From positions 124,001 through 188,000 of the forward strand of contig NZ_REFO01000012.1 of assembly GCF_003688665.1 (NCBI RefSeq): 64,000 bases of DNA, in the 5' to 3' direction. Every line of letters begins with the position of its first letter. Position 1 is the stretch's first letter. This document shows positions 34,414 through 43,240 of the stretch, in pieces. The notes beneath the pieces are model-generated. The model was given only the letters and a program-made list of their open reading frames with translations. It was not told the origin of the DNA and made no database searches. A program made the position numbers and the translations under genes. The stretch comes from Hydrogenothermus marinus (GTDB lineage Bacteria; Aquificota; Aquificia; Aquificales; Hydrogenothermaceae).

Positions 34414-34441
34414 TCTGATTTTAATTAATTATTAATTTTTG

Positions 34442-34472
34442 AAGGGATACTTTTAAAGTATCCCTTTTTTTA
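34442..34472 (+). terminator. Intrinsic terminator closing the first molybdoenzyme operon
   Basis: AAGGGATACTTT/AAAGTATCCCTT forms a stem of about 12 bp around a minimal loop, followed by seven T. It separates the GCL-tail gene from the next operon. Confidence 0.9.
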
Positions 34473-34541
34473 TTAAAAAAAATATGTTAAATATAGATAA
34501 TATATGACAATATATAATCAAACCTTTAGGAGGATGGCCAA

Positions 34542-35177
34542 ATGAGATTAGGTTTTTTAGTGGATCTTAGCCGATGCATGGGATGTATGGCCTGTGCTGT
34601 ATCATGTAAGGCCGAAAATAATGTTCCTTTGCACAGCTGGAGGCTCAGAGTAAAATACATAGATCAAGGAGAGTTTCCAGAGACCAAAAGACATTTTGTT
34701 CCTTTAAGATGTAATCATTGTGATAATGCTCCTTGTGAAAGAATCTGTCCTGTTTCAGCTCTTCACTATCTACCAAATGGAATTGTTAATGTTGATCATG
34801 AAAGATGTATTGGATGTGCTTCATGTATGATGGCTTGTCCTTATAATGCTATCTATCTTGATCCAATTACAAACTCTGCTGATAAATGTACTTACTGTGC
34901 TCATAGAATAGAAGTTGGTATGATGCCTGCTTGTGTTGTTGCATGTCCAACTCATGCTAATATCTTTGGAGATCTTGATGATCCTGAATCTGAAATTTCT
35001 AAGTACTTACAAGAACACAGAGATGTAATGGTTAGAAAACCAGAGCTTAATACTCATCCTAAGCATTTCTATGTAAGAGGTTCTACAGTAGCTCTTGATC
35101 CTTTAGCTTCAGAAAGACCTGAAGGATATACTTTATTTACAGATGTAGAATTTTTAGATCATATAGGAGGGCATTAA
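34542..35177 (+). CDS. 4Fe-4S electron-transfer subunit of the second molybdoenzyme (PsrB/SreB-like)
   Basis: 211 residues with four 4Fe-4S cysteine groups: CMGCMACAVSCK (12-23), CNHCDNAPCERICP, CIGCASCMMACPYNA and CTYCAHR...CVVACP. This is the DmsB/PsrB/PhsB/TtrB layout. No export signal, consistent with co-export with the Tat-bearing catalytic subunit. It opens an operon ordered B-C-A followed by a TorD chaperone. AGGAGG precedes the ATG. The start of the operon lies 128 bp after the previous gene, beyond a terminator, so it has its own promoter. Confidence 0.9.
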   Translation: MRLGFLVDLSRCMGCMACAVSCKAENNVPLHSWRLRVKYIDQGEFPETKRHFVPLRCNHCDNAPCERICPVSALHYLPNGIVNVDHERCIGCASCMMACPYNAIYLDPITNSADKCTYCAHRIEVGMMPACVVACPTHANIFGDLDDPESEISKYLQEHRDVMVRKPELNTHPKHFYVRGSTVALDPLASERPEGYTLFTDVEFLDHIGGH

Positions 35178-35178
35178 A

Positions 35179-36063
35179 ATGTTAGGAGCAGAAGTAACTT
35201 TTGATGTTGCACTACCTAAGGTAGTGTGGGGATGGCTTGTTTCAACAAATATGTGGGCAAAAAGTATAGCAACAGGAACATTTTTACTTGGACTTTATTT
35301 CATAAAAAAATATCCAGAACAAGATAATTTCTTTAGAAAATGGCTTCCAATACTTGGAATAATATTTATAGGTATTACTCTTTTAGTTACTGTTTTAGAT
35401 TTACACCATATGTTTAGATTTTGGAAAATATTTGTATTTGCACACTTTACTTCAGCAGTTACCTTAGGTGCATGGGTAGTTTCAGCTTTTGTAATTGTTC
35501 TTCTTATAGCATTTTGGTCATGGGTAACTGGAAATAAAAAACTTTTAGATAGAATTATGATTCCTGGATTTATTTTGGCATTTTTTTCAACTATTTATAC
35601 TGCTGGAATAATGGGAGAAGCTACGGCAAGAGAAGTTTGGGTATTTCCTGCTGAAATGATCTCTATGCTTTTAAGTGCAATGATAGCTGGTTCTGCAGCT
35701 TATTTAGTAGTTGATGCAATTTATGGAAATGTTTTAAAAGAAGAAATAAGAAGAGAGCTTGGATATATACTTTTCGGTAGTGCAGGATTAGCAGCTGCAA
35801 TGTTTATTGGAGAGCTTTTCTTTGCAAAAATTCATAGTGAGTTTGCATATAAGACAATAGAAATACTTGCTTTTGGTGATGTTGCTCCATTTTTCTGGGG
35901 TGGAATGTTTTTGACATTTATAATACCGATGGTATTGGTAGGCATAGCAAATGAAAATAAAAAATATCAGTATGCTTTCTTAGGTGCATTAAGTGCAATT
36001 GTAGGACTTTGGCTTATAAAACATGCTTGGTTAATTGCTCCACAATATTTACCATTAAGTTAA
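35179..36063 (+). CDS. NrfD/PsrC-like membrane anchor subunit
   Basis: Integral membrane protein of 294 residues with about eight hydrophobic segments, the NrfD/PolySulfide-reductase-C type that exchanges electrons with quinones. The family feature GTFLLGLYF after the first segment, the VLDLHHMFRFWKIF loop and the region TAGIMGEATAREVW are visible. It begins 1 bp after the FeS subunit stop and is followed by the catalytic subunit, which implies a three-subunit quinone-linked complex on the periplasmic face of the inner membrane. Confidence 0.88.
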   Translation: MLGAEVTFDVALPKVVWGWLVSTNMWAKSIATGTFLLGLYFIKKYPEQDNFFRKWLPILGIIFIGITLLVTVLDLHHMFRFWKIFVFAHFTSAVTLGAWVVSAFVIVLLIAFWSWVTGNKKLLDRIMIPGFILAFFSTIYTAGIMGEATAREVWVFPAEMISMLLSAMIAGSAAYLVVDAIYGNVLKEEIRRELGYILFGSAGLAAAMFIGELFFAKIHSEFAYKTIEILAFGDVAPFFWGGMFLTFIIPMVLVGIANENKKYQYAFLGALSAIVGLWLIKHAWLIAPQYLPLS

Positions 36064-36080
36064 TTAGGAGGGTAGCATAA

Positions 36081-39000
36081 ATGAAGACAACAAGAAGAAA
36101 TTTTCTTAAAACTGTTGCTGCAGCTGTAGGTGGTGCTGCTCTTGTAAAAGGAGCAGTAGAAAAAGCTTCAACAGATGCAGTAGCATCAGAAAATTCAAAT
36201 TTAACTTTTACACCAAAACATTTAGATTATTATCCACCGTTTGATAAGTGGAATGATTGGAAAGAACCTGCAGGAGATGTGTGGAAAGAAAAGGGAGGAG
36301 CTTTAAGAGGTGGTGTAAAGCTTATTAATTACATGATTATTCCTACTGTTTGTTCAAACTGTGAAGCAGCATGTGGTCTTACTGCTTGGGTAGATAAAGA
36401 TAATCTTACAGTTAGAAAATTTATGGGAAACCCTTTCCATACAGGTTCAAGAGGAAGAAATTGTGCTAAAGGATATGCAACTCTTTCTCAGATGTATGAT
36501 CCTGATAGAATTCCTTTCCCACTTAAAAGAGCTCCAGGTTCTAAAAGAGGAGAAGGAAAATGGGTAAGAACAACATGGGATGAGGCTCTTGAAACAATCG
36601 GAAAAAGAATGAGAGAAGTTATTAAAAAAGCTAAAAATGGAAATGAATATGCTAAAAAGATGATAATGTACCATGTTGGAAGACCTAACTATAATGGATT
36701 CCAGCCAAGAGTAGTTTGGTCATGGGGTGGAGATTACCATAACTCTCATACCAACTTCTGTTCTTCAGGAGGAAGACTTGGTTCTATAACTTGGTCAGGT
36801 GATGATAGAACTTCTCCAGATTTTGCTAATTCAAGATTAATATTCTTATCTTCTTCTCATGCTGCAGATGCAGGTCACTATTATCAACAGCACGCAGGTT
36901 ATATAGCAGATGCAAGAGCTAAAGGTGCAAAATTAGTTGTAATGGATCCAAGACTTTCAAACTCTGCAGGTATGGCAGATTTATGGATACCTACATGGCC
37001 TGGTACAGAAGCTGCAGTATTCTTAGCTATGGCAAGCAGATTATTACAAGAAGATAAATATAATAGAAAATTTGTAGAAAGATGGTTTAACTGGAAAACA
37101 TTTATAAAAGATAAAGATTATCTAAACTTCCTTAAAAAAGAAGGTATTATCTCAAAAATACCTGAAGGTGAAACATTTGATGATTTCATATCTGTATTAA
37201 AAGAGATTTATGCACCATATACTTTTGAATGGGCGGCAGAAGAAACAAAAGTACCTGTTGAAAAATTAGAAAAACTATATGAAATGATTTTATGGGCAGG
37301 AGATAGAATTACTTCTTACTTCTGGAGAGCTCAAGCTGCTGGAAACCGTGGTGGATGGATGCAGGCAGGAAGAACAGGTAACTTTTTACTTGCATTAACA
37401 GGCTCTATCGGAGGAGTTGGTGGAACAGGATGGCACCACTGGCATGGACTTGGTGTAGGTAATAATGGTGGAGCTTCAACATTAGCAGATAAACCTGAAC
37501 CTGTAGATGCTTGGAGTGAGTTATTATGGCCTCCAGAATGGCCTATATCATCTTATGAACTTAGTATAATCCTACCTCATTTACTTTCTGATGAAGAATG
37601 GAGAAAGAAATGGGAAGCAAGAGGGTTAAAAATACCAAATAAAATAGAAGTTTGGTTTGGTAGAATATATAATCCAGTTTGGACAAATCCAGATGGATTT
37701 AGATGGATAGAAACTTTAACAGATGAAAATAAATTTGGTTTAACAGTTCATCTATCTCCAACATGGTCTGAAACAAGCTGGTTTGTTGATTATATCCTTC
37801 CTGTTGGACTTGCAGGTGAAAGACATGATAATCAAACAGCAGAAACAAAACCTGAAAGATGGACAGCATTTAGACAACCTGTATTAAGAGTAGCATTACA
37901 GAAATTAGGTTGGAAACCTCAAAATCCTGCAAGAGCAACATTAGAGGCTCATAAAAAAGCTGGACTTGGTGAAGTTTGGGAAGATGATGAGTTTTGGATA
38001 AATCTTGCATGGGCTATAGATCCAGATGGAAGTCTTGGAATTAGAAAATACTGGGAATCTAAGAAAAATCCAGGACAACCTGTAACTGTAGAAGAATGGT
38101 ACAATGCGGCATTTAGCACAATACCAGGGCTTAAGAAAATATGTGAAAAAATGGGAATTACTCCTTATGAATATATGAGAGATAGAGGTGCTTGGACAGA
38201 AGAAACAAATGTTTATAATGTAATGGATAGAGAAGTTCCTTATGATCCTGTGAAAAATGCAATAAAAGTAAAAGGAAAATGGATACCACTTTCAGAATGT
38301 GATATAGATGAAAATGGTGCAGTATTCTTAAAACATAATAATGCTAAAGAATATCACTCTGAAAGACATATATTAGCAGTTAAAAAAGATGGTAAATTTG
38401 TAAAAGGATTCCATACTCCAACAGGTCATCTTGAGTTCTACTCAAAAACACTTGTTGAGTTTAAATGGCCTGAATATGCAATTCCAATATATCCAAGAAC
38501 AGATGAGCAAAGAAGAAAATGGATACATATACTCTCTCATGTTCACCATTCATATATGAAAGAAGATAATGCATTCTGTTTAAATCCAATATTTAGACTT
38601 CCTTATAACATTCACACAAGATCTGTAAATGCAAAATGGTTAATGGAAATATCTCAAAACCATAACCCTGTATGGATATATGAAGGTGATGCAAAAAGAC
38701 TTGGAATTAAAAGAGGAGATCCTATTAAATTAAGAGTAATAGATACTTTAACAGGAATAGAAACAGGATACTTTGTAGGAATGGCAATGCCAACTCAGGC
38801 AGTTAGACCTGGAGTTGTAGCTTGTTCTCACCACCAAGGAAGATGGAGAGTTAAAAACTTTGTAAATGTAGAAGGATTTGATCAACCTCTTGGAATTATG
38901 ACATTTGGTTCTACAAGAGTAGATATTCAAAGACAAGGAAATACATGGAGTATGAGAACTGTAGAAGGAACTCTTCCAAGAGAAGTGGAAATTAAACATA

Positions 39001-39368
39001 AAGACAAAAACCTACAATGGCCATATCCAGAATTTAACAAAGATATTAAAGATGTGTGGTGGAAAGGAACAACAGGTGTATGGCAAAATGCAGTATTCCC
39101 ACCAAACCCTGATCCACTTTCAGGAATGCAGTGCTGGCATAAGAAAGTATTAATAGAAAAAGCAGGACCAGATGATAAAATTGGAGATGTTGTAGTAAAT
39201 ACAGATGCAACATTTAAAGTATTCCAAGCATGGAGAGACCAACTTACAAGACCAGCTCCAGGACCAAATGGATTAAGAAGACCTAAATGGATGCCAAGAC
39301 CATGGTATCCACATACAGATAGTTCATATAGAATGCCAGGTACTGGACATTCAAGTCATGAAGGATAA
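36081..39368 (+). CDS. Molybdopterin catalytic subunit of a CISM complex (sulfur/tetrathionate/sulfite type)
   Basis: Large Mo-bisMGD oxidoreductase, 1095 residues. The N-terminus MKTTRRNFLKTVAAAVGG is a Tat signal, so the enzyme faces the periplasm. FS0 ligands are CSNCEAAC at 91-98 plus C128 in GRNCAKG (Cx2Cx3CxnC, the PsrA/PhsA/TtrA group, unlike the His-type FS0 of the other enzyme). C227 in HTNFCSSGGR is the likely Mo ligand. Later motifs VVMDPRLSNSAGMADLWIPTWPGTEAA and the C-terminal beta-barrel fit the superfamily. Neighbours suggest polysulfide, tetrathionate, thiosulfate or sulfite as substrate; SreA, TtrA and SoeA are all possible. Arsenic oxyanions cannot be excluded. Confidence 0.85.
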   Translation: MKTTRRNFLKTVAAAVGGAALVKGAVEKASTDAVASENSNLTFTPKHLDYYPPFDKWNDWKEPAGDVWKEKGGALRGGVKLINYMIIPTVCSNCEAACGLTAWVDKDNLTVRKFMGNPFHTGSRGRNCAKGYATLSQMYDPDRIPFPLKRAPGSKRGEGKWVRTTWDEALETIGKRMREVIKKAKNGNEYAKKMIMYHVGRPNYNGFQPRVVWSWGGDYHNSHTNFCSSGGRLGSITWSGDDRTSPDFANSRLIFLSSSHAADAGHYYQQHAGYIADARAKGAKLVVMDPRLSNSAGMADLWIPTWPGTEAAVFLAMASRLLQEDKYNRKFVERWFNWKTFIKDKDYLNFLKKEGIISKIPEGETFDDFISVLKEIYAPYTFEWAAEETKVPVEKLEKLYEMILWAGDRITSYFWRAQAAGNRGGWMQAGRTGNFLLALTGSIGGVGGTGWHHWHGLGVGNNGGASTLADKPEPVDAWSELLWPPEWPISSYELSIILPHLLSDEEWRKKWEARGLKIPNKIEVWFGRIYNPVWTNPDGFRWIETLTDENKFGLTVHLSPTWSETSWFVDYILPVGLAGERHDNQTAETKPERWTAFRQPVLRVALQKLGWKPQNPARATLEAHKKAGLGEVWEDDEFWINLAWAIDPDGSLGIRKYWESKKNPGQPVTVEEWYNAAFSTIPGLKKICEKMGITPYEYMRDRGAWTEETNVYNVMDREVPYDPVKNAIKVKGKWIPLSECDIDENGAVFLKHNNAKEYHSERHILAVKKDGKFVKGFHTPTGHLEFYSKTLVEFKWPEYAIPIYPRTDEQRRKWIHILSHVHHSYMKEDNAFCLNPIFRLPYNIHTRSVNAKWLMEISQNHNPVWIYEGDAKRLGIKRGDPIKLRVIDTLTGIETGYFVGMAMPTQAVRPGVVACSHHQGRWRVKNFVNVEGFDQPLGIMTFGSTRVDIQRQGNTWSMRTVEGTLPREVEIKHKDKNLQWPYPEFNKDIKDVWWKGTTGVWQNAVFPPNPDPLSGMQCWHKKVLIEKAGPDDKIGDVVVNTDATFKVFQAWRDQLTRPAPGPNGLRRPKWMPRPWYPHTDSSYRMPGTGHSSHEG

Positions 39369-39374
39369 ATTTTA

Positions 39375-39400
39375 TAAGGAGGCTTTTGCCTCCTTAATTT
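39375..39400 (+). terminator. Hairpin after the molybdoenzyme catalytic gene
   Basis: TAAGGAGGC, loop TTTT, GCCTCCTTA, then ATTT. A perfect 9-bp stem 18 bp before the TorD gene; the short T tract makes it a partial terminator or stability hairpin. Confidence 0.6.
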
Positions 39401-39417
39401 AATAAAGAGGTAAAACA

Positions 39418-40056
39418 ATGGAAAATATTATTGATATAACTCAAGCAAGAATAAATATGTACGGTTTTTTATCAAGACTTTTCATAGAAGAGATAGATCC
39501 TTTTACTTTGCAAAAAATAAAAGAAAATGAAGATTTACTTGAACTTTTTCCTAATACTAAACAATGGGATAAATTCAAAGAAAAAGATATAATGAAACTT
39601 ATAGAAGAAGATTTAAATGTTGATTATACTACTTTATTTATCTTAAATGTATATCCTTATGAATCTGTATTTGTAAACGATGAAGGACATATTAACCCAA
39701 CAATAACAAATCCAACCCTCGTTTTCTATAGAGAGCATGGTTATGCAATAGACTTAAATAAAACAAGAGCTTTATCTCCTGATCATATAGGTGTAGAACT
39801 TGAGTTTATGATGAACCTAATTCAAGATGAACTAAATGCAATTGCAAGAGAAGATGAAGAAAAAGCTAATGAATATAGAAAAATACAAAAGAAATTTTTA
39901 GAAGAACATCTTGCAAATTGGGGACTTCCTTATTTACTTGCAATAAAGGATATAGCAGAAACACCTTTTTATTATGATGTTGCAGATGCAACATTAGAAT
40001 TTTTAATGTCTGACTTAGAATATTTAAACGAAAAATTAGAATCTCAGGTAAGTTAA
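39418..40056 (+). CDS. TorD/DmsD-family molybdoenzyme chaperone
   Basis: Cytoplasmic all-helical protein of 212 residues that normally binds the Tat signal or apoprotein of a molybdoenzyme until cofactor is inserted. Family features are ARINMYGFLSRLFIEEID at the N-terminus, VYPYESVFVNDEG in the middle, PDHIGVELEFMMNLI with the conserved D-H-x-G/A-x-ELEF motif, and FLEEHLANWGLPYLLAI. It follows the catalytic gene and overlaps none; the next gene begins 1 bp after its stop. Most likely client is the 1095-residue subunit. Confidence 0.9.
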   Translation: MENIIDITQARINMYGFLSRLFIEEIDPFTLQKIKENEDLLELFPNTKQWDKFKEKDIMKLIEEDLNVDYTTLFILNVYPYESVFVNDEGHINPTITNPTLVFYREHGYAIDLNKTRALSPDHIGVELEFMMNLIQDELNAIAREDEEKANEYRKIQKKFLEEHLANWGLPYLLAIKDIAETPFYYDVADATLEFLMSDLEYLNEKLESQVS

Positions 40057-40057
40057 A

Positions 40058-41146
40058 ATGGCAAGATTAAATTTTGATATATATTCTTGTGTTAGAACCT
40101 ATTATAGATTTTCCTCTTGTCAAAAATGTATTGATGTATGCCCAGTAGAAGATGTGCTCTATATAGAAAACGATAAAATTAAAATAAATGAAGAAAAATG
40201 TATATCTTGTGGTGCTTGTGTAGGTGTTTGTCCAACAGAAGCATTTTCATTAAAAGGTTTTGATCTAAAAGAATTTCACCAAAAATTTATAGAAACAGAA
40301 GAACATTTAATCAGTTGTAAATTAAATGTTCCTTGTGTATCTGCAGTAGATAGTCAGTATTTAGTTGCTTTTGTTTTAGAAAAAAATTCAGATATTATTC
40401 TTGATATAGGCCACTGTAGTAGTTGTCAGATAGGAAATTTAAAAGAAAGAATAGAAAATATAGCAAAAGAGGCAAATTATGTTCTTGAGCAGTTAGGTGT
40501 TGAAAATAGAGTAAAACTTGAAGAAATAGCATATGAAAAACCAGAAGAAGAAAAGAAAATAGAAAGTAGAAGAAGTTTCTTAAAAAGATTTACAAAACAA
40601 ACTGCAGGTCTTGCTTTTTGGGCATTAGCTCCTAATATTCCAATAGAAAATGAAGAAAATAATGAAGAAGAAGTAAAAAATTTAGTAGAAGAAAAGGTTG
40701 TTCCATACAAAAGGATAGCTTTTATAAATGCTTTAAAGAACTCAGACATAGATTTTAAAGATAAATATTTAGAAGTAGATAAAATATCTTTTACTTCTGA
40801 AAAATGGATAGACAATAAAAAATGTACTAACTGTTATATCTGTTATCATATGTGTCCAACAGGTGCTTTAAAAGAAGGAAATAATAAACTCTCTATCTTA
40901 TTTGAACCTGCTTTATGCGTAAAATGTAGAATTTGCCATGAAATGTGTCCAGAAGATTGTTTACATTTAGCTGATAAATTAGAGTTTGATACATTTGTAA
41001 ATAAAGTGGAAGTTCTTGCAGAGCATGTAATGATACCTTGTGAAGAATGTATGACTCCTTTTTCATACAAAGGAGATTCAACAATCTGTCCAAGATGTAG
41101 AAAATTAGAAGATGAGATAAAAGATTTACTTAAGATAGGGGACTAA
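40058..41146 (+). CDS. Polyferredoxin-like protein with an internal twin-arginine motif
   Basis: 362 residues in two halves. The N-terminal half has ferredoxin cysteines (CQKCIDVCP at 21-29, CISCGACVGVCP at 48-59) and a further CSSC. The C-terminal half has CTNCYICYHMCP, CVKCRICHEMCP and a rubredoxin-like CEEC...CPRC pair. Between them, residues 170-192 (SRRSFLKRFTKQTAGLAFWAL) look like a Tat signal placed inside the protein, and an acidic linker follows. Either an internal start or cleavage gives an exported C-terminal half, or the motif is an anchor. It follows the TorD gene directly. An electron carrier or maturation role for the second molybdoenzyme is inferred. Confidence 0.75.
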   Translation: MARLNFDIYSCVRTYYRFSSCQKCIDVCPVEDVLYIENDKIKINEEKCISCGACVGVCPTEAFSLKGFDLKEFHQKFIETEEHLISCKLNVPCVSAVDSQYLVAFVLEKNSDIILDIGHCSSCQIGNLKERIENIAKEANYVLEQLGVENRVKLEEIAYEKPEEEKKIESRRSFLKRFTKQTAGLAFWALAPNIPIENEENNEEEVKNLVEEKVVPYKRIAFINALKNSDIDFKDKYLEVDKISFTSEKWIDNKKCTNCYICYHMCPTGALKEGNNKLSILFEPALCVKCRICHEMCPEDCLHLADKLEFDTFVNKVEVLAEHVMIPCEECMTPFSYKGDSTICPRCRKLEDEIKDLLKIGD

Positions 41147-41194
41147 AAAAATTAAATATTAGAAAAACATATATATATTAATAGTTTAAACTAT

Positions 41195-41224
41195 TTGACA
41201 ATAAAATAAAAATATGTTTAATAT
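41195..41224 (+). promoter_or_regulatory. Housekeeping-type promoter upstream of the fadL-like gene
   Basis: TTGACA (41195-41200) and TAATAT (41219-41224) with 18-bp spacing in an AT-rich 120-bp gap. The ATG lies 44 bp downstream. The -35 matches consensus in all six positions. It supports transcription of the fadL-like/SCP2 genes apart from the molybdoenzyme operon. Confidence 0.6.
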
Positions 41225-41267
41225 AAAAAGATATGTAAAATACATTAAGTAATTGGAGGTAAGAAAA

Positions 41268-42527
41268 ATGCGTAAATTGGTAGGTTCGGTAGCAGTTGCA
41301 TCGGCTGTATTATCAACAGCAGCTCTTGCAACAAATGGAGACAACCTGATTGGTGTATCACCTGCATCAAGAGCTATGGGTGGAATTGGTGTAGGTATGC
41401 CAGTAGGAAAAACAGATGCAATTTTTAGAAACCCTGCTTGGATGTCTGCAGAAAAAGGTTTTAATGTAAGTTTTGGCGGAATCTTATTTATGCCTCATGT
41501 AAAAGGAAGAAGTATGGACTCTGGCGGAGATAGTGGTTATATAACATCAGATGCAGATACATTCGTCATCCCAGAAGTAGGTATTGTAAATCAAATTAAT
41601 GATAGTTTAACAGTTGGCATTGGTGCTTTTGGTGTATCTGGTATGGGTGTTGATTACAGGAATAAGGATCCTCGTCTTGCAAATATGCATACAAATTTAC
41701 AGTTTATGAGAGTAATTCCTGCTATTTCTTATAAAGCAATGCCTGGGCTTTCTATTGGGTTTGGTCTTGATTTAGCTTATGGAGCTTTAGATTTAGGGTC
41801 TATAATGCAATATCAAGATCCTAATACAAATCAAATTAAAAAATGGAATGCAGGAGGAGGAGTTTCACAAGATTATGGAATAGGATTCCAATTAGGTTTA
41901 GCATATCAATTAGGAGATATGATATATGCAGGATTTAACTACCAATCACCTATAAGTATGACTTACAAAAAAGTTTTTGATTCTGATGGTAATAGGCAAT
42001 TTGAAGATTTAAAACTAACACAGCCTCAAGAAGTAGCTATTGGTATAGGTGCTAAACCTTTAGATAATTTAAAAGTTGGTTTTGATATAAGATGGATAAA
42101 CTGGTCAAGTGCTAAAGGATATAAAGAGTTTAAATGGGATGATCAATGGGTATTTGCATTAGGTGGAGAATATACAATTGACAAATTAAAATTAAGAGCT
42201 GGTTATAATTATGGAAAATCTCCAATTAAAAGTGGAAGTAATTTAAATATGGGAAATTCTAATAATATTCCTGATTTTGCACAGCCATTCCCAGATTATA
42301 AAGTAGCTTGGTTTAATTTAATTGGATTTCCAGCTATAACTGAACATCATATAACACTTGGTGCAGGCTATCAGTTTACTAAACACTTTACTTTAAATGT
42401 ATCTTATGTACATGCATTTGAGAAAAAAGTTGAATCTACAGCTACTTATATGGCTCCAAATGATTATCTTGCAGGAGCTAAAAACTCTCAAGACTCTATT
42501 GGTGTAGGTCTTGATTGGTCATTTTAA
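41268..42527 (+). CDS. FadL/OmpP1-family outer-membrane transporter
   Basis: Outer-membrane beta-barrel for hydrophobic compounds. ATG at 41268 is chosen because TTGGAGGT lies just upstream; length 419 residues. The signal peptide ends at ALATNG. The mature N-terminus has the FadL opening [31 protein letters not shown], with the NPA motif of the hatch. The C-terminus ends [10 protein letters not shown] with terminal phenylalanine. In fatty-acid users FadL takes up long-chain acids; in a sulfur oxidiser, handling of elemental sulfur or lipids is possible but unproven. A hairpin separates it from the SCP2-like gene. Confidence 0.85.
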   Translation: MRKLVGSVAVASAVLSTAALATNGDNLIGVSPASRAMGGIGVGMPVGKTDAIFRNPAWMSAEKGFNVSFGGILFMPHVKGRSMDSGGDSGYITSDADTFVIPEVGIVNQINDSLTVGIGAFGVSGMGVDYRNKDPRLANMHTNLQFMRVIPAISYKAMPGLSIGFGLDLAYGALDLGSIMQYQDPNTNQIKKWNAGGGVSQDYGIGFQLGLAYQLGDMIYAGFNYQSPISMTYKKVFDSDGNRQFEDLKLTQPQEVAIGIGAKPLDNLKVGFDIRWINWSSAKGYKEFKWDDQWVFALGGEYTIDKLKLRAGYNYGKSPIKSGSNLNMGNSNNIPDFAQPFPDYKVAWFNLIGFPAITEHHITLGAGYQFTKHFTLNVSYVHAFEKKVESTATYMAPNDYLAGAKNSQDSIGVGLDWSF

Positions 42528-42536
42528 TGTAAAAGT

Positions 42537-42556
42537 GGAGGCTTTTAGCCTCCTTT
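42537..42556 (+). terminator. Hairpin after the fadL-like gene
   Basis: GGAGGC, loop TTTTA, GCCTCC followed by TTT. A 6-bp GC-rich stem 26 bp before the next ATG; moderate terminator or attenuator. Confidence 0.6.
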
Positions 42557-42581
42557 AATCAATTTTCTATTGGAGGGAGAT

Positions 42582-43079
42582 ATGAAAAAAACTGCATTAT
42601 CTATAGGATTTTCATTAATAGCTACTGCTTCATTTTCGTTTGCACAACCAGCATTTATGTCTCCAGAATATGCTAAAGAGTTTTGTGATTTATGGAATAA
42701 AACTCCTGAACTAACAGAAGGTCTTGCTAAATGGGCTAAGAATATTAAAGAAGGAAAAGAATATAGAAGTATTCAGTTTTACAGAAGTGATTGCGGGGGA
42801 CCTGAAAAAGCAGTAGAAGTTCATATTATTCCAAAAGATGGAAAAGCTATCTGTGTTTATGGAGGAAAAGCAGTAGATCCAAACCCTGACTTTCAAATGT
42901 ATGCAACTGATGAAAACTGGAATTCTCTTGCAAGAGGTGAGTTTGGATTTATGGGTATGGGAATAATGTCAAAAATGACATTTAAAGGTTCTAAATGGGA
43001 AGCTATGCAAAATATGGGTCCATTTAAAGCTTTCTTATTAAACTTAGGTAAAGTTCCTCACACTAATCAATGTCCTTAG
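42582..43079 (+). CDS. Exported SCP2-like (sterol-carrier-type) protein
   Basis: ATG at 42582 follows TGGAGGGAG; length 165 residues with signal peptide ending SFAQP. The C-terminal part DENWNSLARGEFGFMGMGIMSKMTFKGSKWEAMQNMG follows the SCP2 pattern (W-x-x-L-x-x-G-E, then M-x-G-x-M/K-x-x-G-D-x-x-x-A), a small fold with a hydrophobic tunnel. The mature protein has four cysteines (FCDLW, SDCGG, ICVYGG, NQCP), which could form disulfides. Placed right after a FadL-like pore, it may receive a hydrophobic ligand in the periplasm. The family call is by pattern, moderate certainty. Confidence 0.6.
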   Translation: MKKTALSIGFSLIATASFSFAQPAFMSPEYAKEFCDLWNKTPELTEGLAKWAKNIKEGKEYRSIQFYRSDCGGPEKAVEVHIIPKDGKAICVYGGKAVDPNPDFQMYATDENWNSLARGEFGFMGMGIMSKMTFKGSKWEAMQNMGPFKAFLLNLGKVPHTNQCP

Positions 43080-43110
43080 TATTAATTAAAAACTAAATTT
43101 TATAAACTTT

Positions 43111-43140
43111 AAGCTGGGTTATCCTAGCTTCTTTCTTTTT
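43111..43140 (+). terminator. Terminator after the SCP2-like gene
   Basis: AAGCTGGG, loop TTA-type, CCTAGCTT with one G-U pair, followed by a T-rich tract (CTTTCTTTTT). It precedes the putative sulfate exporter, which has its own AT-rich upstream region. Confidence 0.7.
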
Positions 43141-43240
43141 ATATGTCTATATATCTATAGATATTTTTTATTAAAACAAAAATATAGATGTTTTAAAATA
43201 TATTAAATATTTATATTTTCTATATAAAAGGAGTTCCTTA

